A stretch of DNA of 64,000 bases from Serripes groenlandicus. Its lineage: Eukaryota > Mollusca > Bivalvia > Cardiida > Cardiidae. Position numbers and translations under genes: made by a program. The stretch is from contig JASEVX010000012.1 of the NCBI GenBank assembly GCA_031761405.1, positions 20,235,820 to 20,299,819 on the forward strand, read 5' to 3'. The first letter of the stretch is position 1, and the number at the start of each line of letters is the position of its first letter. Shown here piece by piece: positions 59,636 to 64,000 of this stretch. The notes under the pieces are model-generated. The model ran no database searches and had not been told where the DNA came from. It saw only the letters and a list, made by a program, of their open reading frames with translations.

Positions 59636-60074
59636 AGCACATTCTTTAAGTACCTTACATTTCAAGATTAGGAACATATGTGAACATTTAGAATGCATGG
59701 CACAGTGAAAAGGAGTTCGCAATAGTTTTTTAACAATAATATAACTATTAAGATTAACCCCAACATCACTCCCAATTATTTGATTATATATTGAGTACAT
59801 AATAAAATAAAAATAAACCTTGAATACGTGTGCCTTTGTAAAACTGTAAAATGACTTCTATTGCGAAGTGTGAATCTTAAAGTTGAGAAGAAATAAAGCA
59901 CATCTGTTTGAACAACAGTATTTAAACATGGATTATAACACATCCAGTCGATTGTCGTCGGATAGGGGCCTCTTCGGTGATGGATTAATTCGCATTTTGA
60001 GATTTTCACATAAAGATATAACTCTGGAAAGACAAATTACTGTACCATTGGCTCTCAGGGCTTGCAGGGTAAAC

Positions 60075-60200
60075 ATTACTAATGACTCACTGGTGTCAGG
60101 ATAAATGTATCAGTACGTAGTACTGGCGACTAACCAAGGAAACGCCATAGTTTAACTAGAATATATAGAAAGTGGCGTAACACATCATACTAACATCCAT
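60075..60200 (+). mobile_element. SINE 3' domain fragment
   Basis: 'aatgactcactggtgtcagg' to 'gaaagtggcgtaacacatca'; duplicate of 14395-14510. Confidence 0.45.
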
Positions 60201-61151
60201 GAACTATGTTTAGAAAAGTGATATCTTAATGGTGGTGTCTTCCGTGAGAGATTAATGTATTTATTTCTTATTTTCTGAAATAGTTATAACTCTTGAAAGA
60301 TTATTTGATTGTGAGAAAGATTACGAACAGAACTATCTTTTCCCTTGGTGAACATATATACGAAACTCAATGTTCATAAAATAGACCAGAAAACGGTTTT
60401 ATTTAATTAAAACACGAACAATGACAAAGTAGTTTGCTTTACCAACGTCTTCGAAGTAGGGGGCTTACATACACTTGAAAATAGTACGAATCAGCATGTA
60501 AAACCACTTTATAATACATGCACATTCTGATTAAAACATCGAAACATTGATACAAAAGCTCGATTCTTATATGTTTTTATATGATGTCGAAGCGGAATAT
60601 ACTACCACTTGAAAATGGCACGTGAATGGTTACGGTGTCCCGTATAGATACTAGAATTTACCTAGGAACATGGATACAAACTGAACATTAAATCAAACGA
60701 ACTTAAATTCCTTCCACGTCGCATGAGAATTGACCTTTGGACATTTGCAACTAGTGTATAATCAGGTCAGCAAGTGCCCTCGATGAGTCTGATCGAGATG
60801 TGCACTAATCGCTCAACATTATATAATGTTATAGGAGAGAGTTGAATCATTGGCCTGACTGTATGTTAGCCAATATCACCAATATCCTTTCAGTGCGTCC
60901 TGAGATATGGTTCGAATCAGAAAAACGGAAGACACTTTAAACATATGTGAATAATTCTGTTATAAAGTTATGATGGCACTCACAATAGTATTAGCACACA
61001 ATGATTCACATGCATATACATGCATATACTAAGTGACTCTCATCTGCGTATAGTGCATACTCAGAAATTGGTTATCGATTACAACGTAAATACAAAGAAT
61101 CTGTCTGAAATCAGACAAAACATAAACACGCTTTAATGCACATAAGTGCTG

Positions 61152-61368
61152 CTTTGTTTGTTTGTTTGTTTGTTTGGAGTTTAACGCCGCTTTCAACAGC
61201 TTTGGTCATATCACGGCGGTCAGTGCACCTACCCATGTTTTCCTGGCTTTCCCACACCAGTACTTACACAACATTCTTTCGAAGCCACTGACTACTTTCT
61301 CACATAGTTCAGAGGTGAGAGGCAATGGAAAACATCGCCCGAAAGAATGTCGCCGCAACCGGGTATCG
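61152..61368 (-). mobile_element. SINE with 12-bp target duplication in the 5' flank of copy E
   Basis: The element starts with a (TTTG)n tail (complement of CAAA), then 'gagtttaacgccgctttcaa', 'cttggtcatatcacggcggt'-type body and 'cctggctttcccacaccagt', ending at 'cgcaaccgggtatcg'. ACATAAGTGCTG flanks it exactly at 61140-61151 and 61369-61380. Copy D has the corresponding site empty near 42340. The insertion thus postdates the D/E split. Confidence 0.9.
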
Positions 61369-61584
61369 ACATAAGTGCTGCACGCACTCGTGTAGAATCG
61401 CATAAATATATATCATAATATTGTTTACATTAACCAGACAACACTATCTCGGTCACACTTAGTTGAAATAAAACACACATCTACATCTGCGAATAGTGGT
61501 GATAGATACTCATGCAGATTGTTTTGTCAATATAAATCTTTTGATTTTGCGTAAAGACGCGTATGAAGGCATTCGTTATGAATG

Positions 61585-61801
61585 TCATTTTGCATGTGGC
61601 GTGGCAAATCTTATAATGTAAAAGTGGCCCAAAATATAAGACACGGGAAGATTACCAACGCAATGATAATAAACTACATTGTATTCATGAGATTAAATCG
61701 TTTTATAACCCCCGATATGGATATATAAATCATCGACAAAATAATATTTTACAGAAGAACTAAAATCATTTGTCGAAAGAACAAGAAAGACATCATCAAA
61801 C
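61585..61801 (+). promoter_or_regulatory. Promoter region of copy E
   Basis: 'cattttgcatgtggcgtggc' (61586-61605), TATATAAA at 61722-61729 and the leader 'tattttacagaagaactaaa' precede the ATG. The block is almost the same as in copy D. Confidence 0.65.
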
Positions 61802-62415
61802 ATGTCCAGTAGAATAACACTGATAACCATTATGTTGGCATACTGCAGTGTTCATACATGTAGAGGTGAGTTATTTGAAATTTAGTTTTAAATACATTTT
61901 GTTTGAGTTTGTGATGTTCTGAACTTCGATAAATAAATACAAGAATAAACAATCGGATTAAGAAAGTAGCGATTAAAGATATATCAGTTTTAAAATTTGA
62001 AATGATTTATTTAATAAAGAAGAGAATTAAATGCATTTTGTTTTTAGAAAATGATGTATATATACTGTTATTAATTCATTTCTTATAATCTTTTAATTTG
62101 ATTAGTATATACATTATTCATCTGCATCATGAAACATACTTATATATGTGTACAACTTAAGTATTATAATTAAACACTTATATGTATCTCTTTAGCAGCT
62201 GCTGTTAGTTGGGCAGCCAACACATGCCCATTTGATATACTAGAAAGTACACCGAAGGATAACCTAAAGTCATTTGCTGCTACTGACGCGAATAACTATA
62301 CAATTCTAACCCAGAATGTTCCTAGCCGGCTTGCGATTGCATCTAACGGAACACTTAGTTCTATGACTGCACTCGACTACGAAAGTGTTGAAAAATCATA
62401 TTCCTTAGTGATCGT
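61802..62415 (+). CDS. Copy E: mini-cadherin, partial (exons 1-2; continues beyond the window)
   Basis: Exon 1 61802-61865 ('MSSRITLITIMLAYC', donor AGAG|GTGAGT) is six bases longer than in B and D. Exon 2 is 62199-62415, or 62196-62415 because the acceptor is a TAGCAG tandem AG; both keep the frame. Exon 2 encodes 'WAANTCPFDILESTPKDNLK', 'SRLAIASNGTLSSMTALDYE' and ends CGT|GTGAGT. The EDT of EC1 is replaced by EST. Intron 2 runs to the window edge; by alignment with copy D (shared 'gatggcatttcgtaaat' at 63754, against 44548 in D) exon 3 is expected within roughly 100-200 bases past position 64000. The copy shows no lesion in the part visible. Confidence 0.85.
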
Positions 62416-64000
62416 GTGAGTATGGTACATTTCATTTCATTTTTGGTTTCATGGTGGTTTTAAAAAGTTACTGCATTTCCCGTGTAATATTTCAGTACTT
62501 CCGGTGTTAAGTATCTATTATGTGACTATTCAGCGCATCAGTTGTGATGCTATCCCTGCAACCCTGAGTGTGAAGAAGAGAAGTCATTACTATCATGCTT
62601 AACATATTTGATTGACATGTTAGTATAGTACTTTTTTAAAATGTGCATTCACAATAAAATATAGGTAAACATATAATTGATCGATAAGGATGAATATGTT
62701 TAGATTGACTTCGATTCGCACTTGAATAAGACTCCGCCTTAACTATTTTTAACCCTTTCGTAAAACATCTGTATACATAGAATGTTAACTGTTGAATAGA
62801 AATGAATAGAAATGAAACAAATGGGATAAGACGAAATGAATTGTTTAATATGAACAATTACTACTATAGCCGAAACATGTTTTTAAGTCGTTTGCTACAG
62901 ATGAGTCAAAAAGGTTGAGACAAGAGACCACACGCTGCGAGAAGACTATTTCGATAGTCGATGTCGTTACTTATTTTTGAAAGATGGCGCTCTGCGAAAA
63001 CCTACCTTTAGGAAATAGGTTAATTGATAAGTGTAGCCTAATAATATTACACATACCTTATTAAACTTATACATTGTCCATACAAACGAAATTAAATAAC
63101 ACTGTTATTGCAGTGAGCAACGGTATATTCAAATCTTAACACATCAGAAATGTAGAAATATGGTGCCCTGCGCTACATTTCCCTTCATCAACATATTCTA
63201 AAAAGTGCAGGAGAATATATGAAAATGTTTATTGACGTTGTAATGTCATTTGTGTACGTTGTGAAGATTTCCGTAAAACCGTCAAGAAATATATTAAGTC
63301 TTTAGAGAAATTGCAGGTTGACACAAAAAGTTCCATTTGAGATAACAACTAGTCAGTTTTAGTTCAACAGATCTGTTTTTTATTTTCTGCAAAACGGTTG
63401 ACATAATGTAATCGCACATGCGGATCTGGCTCTGCACTATTCGGCAATTAGTAGTAAAAGGTTTCATGAAACGTCTGTAAAGCAGTATCTGTTTGGATCC
63501 AATGGAAAGGAAGCGCAGGCAGGTTTTTTTCGACATACATGTTTGTTATCATTTTGTTAAGATTAGTTGTTCTGGAGCACCGCTGATCTTCATGTGGGCT
63601 AATTACAACATGGATGATTTTTCTAGAGCACCGTTTTATTAGCTTTTAAAGCTGGTGTAATGTTTTCAAGATTCTGTTCTTCAAAGATGTATCAGTGTTA
63701 TGAAGACGGTGGAATTGTACTGCTGTATTTCGTCTCAAACATTTTGAATATGAGATGGCATTTCGTAAATGAAATGTCGAAGAAAGGAATTTCAAGAATA
63801 ATGTCAATTGCTGCTTTTAGTTTTGACAATAATTTAATCGTTGTCCGTTATGTCAATCTAAGCACGATAGTTTGGGTAAAATACTATTTTAGATTGTTCT
63901 ATATCTTCGCTATTAAAGGTATTATGACAATCGCAGGTACCAGTATAATAGTCGAAGAGGTAAAACAATACAAAATATCCCTTTTACTATTACATAGAAG
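62416..64000 (+). other. Intron 2 of copy E (partial)
   Basis: Aligns with intron 2 of copy D minus the LINE insertion, for example 63190-63280 against 43520-43605 and 63410-63790 against 44300-44600. Contains a palindromic element copy at 62830-62908. Open frames on the minus strand (62636-62857, 63294-63536) show no known domain. Confidence 0.65.
62830..62908. repeat. Dispersed palindromic element copy, diverged
   Basis: 'gacgaaatgaattgtttaat' and 'atgaacaattactactatag' form the core, followed by 'gtcgtttgctacagatgagt', which matches the outer right arm. Confidence 0.45.

Larger units (their letters stand above)
55950..61870. repeat. Segmental-duplication block paralogous to 10560-17550
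   Basis: Order and orientation match the spacer between copies A and B: SINE (56465 against 11220), reverse-transcriptase fragment (57415 against 12091), endonuclease (58310 against 12942), palindrome (59018 against 13371), SINE head (59450 against 13745), 5' flank and exon 1 of E (61802) against B (17479). The offset drifts from about 45.4 to 44.3 kb because B has an extra flank duplication. Confidence 0.85.

Overview
This is an AT-rich eukaryotic (animal) genomic window. The evidence is GT-AG introns, a signal-peptide exon followed by phase-consistent exons, TATA-type promoters, many tRNA-derived SINEs, non-LTR retrotransposon pieces and a hAT transposon. Several repeat styles are typical of molluscs: SINEs ending in a '...gcgttaaaccccaatcaatca' type domain, ~150-bp tandem cores followed by GACA microsatellite, and ~150-bp 'gatttttaaagttttc' arrays. 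A bivalve or other mollusc is therefore the most likely source; this is inference.

The only genuine protein genes I can support form one tandem family, all on the + strand. They encode a very small cadherin: an N-terminal signal peptide, two cadherin (EC) repeats and a C-terminal hydrophobic tail that looks like a GPI-anchor signal. Copy B (17479-22760, five exons, 243 aa) and copy D (42752-46586, five exons, 247 aa) are intact. Copy E (61802 onward) has intact exons 1-2 and runs off the right edge. Copy A (6904-9642) and copy C (30442-33880) are pseudogenes with lost start or splice signals, frameshifts and missing exon parts. A sixth remnant (5280-6100) keeps only promoter and intron sequence. 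Each copy carries a related upstream module (TTTTGCATGTGRCGTGGC, then a TATA-like box, then the ATG) within about 250 bp of the start.

The 7-15 kb between genes is paralogous from unit to unit. 130-5270 matches 47640-55950 in order, 9990-17550 matches 55950-61870, and the 5' flanks of B, D and E match one another. The array therefore grew by segmental duplication, and another copy probably lies just left of the window.

The spacer DNA is a mosaic of transposon debris: SINEs with several tRNA-like heads, endonuclease and reverse-transcriptase fragments of LINEs, a dispersed ~100-bp palindromic element in at least ten copies, an 80-bp minisatellite (37215-38395), a pearl/Helentron-like element (51400-52047), a 1.1-kb hAT element with an exact 8-bp target duplication in intron 2 of copy B, and a 312-bp very recent tandem duplication (58223-58846). 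No rRNA, functional tRNA gene, CRISPR array or operon was seen.
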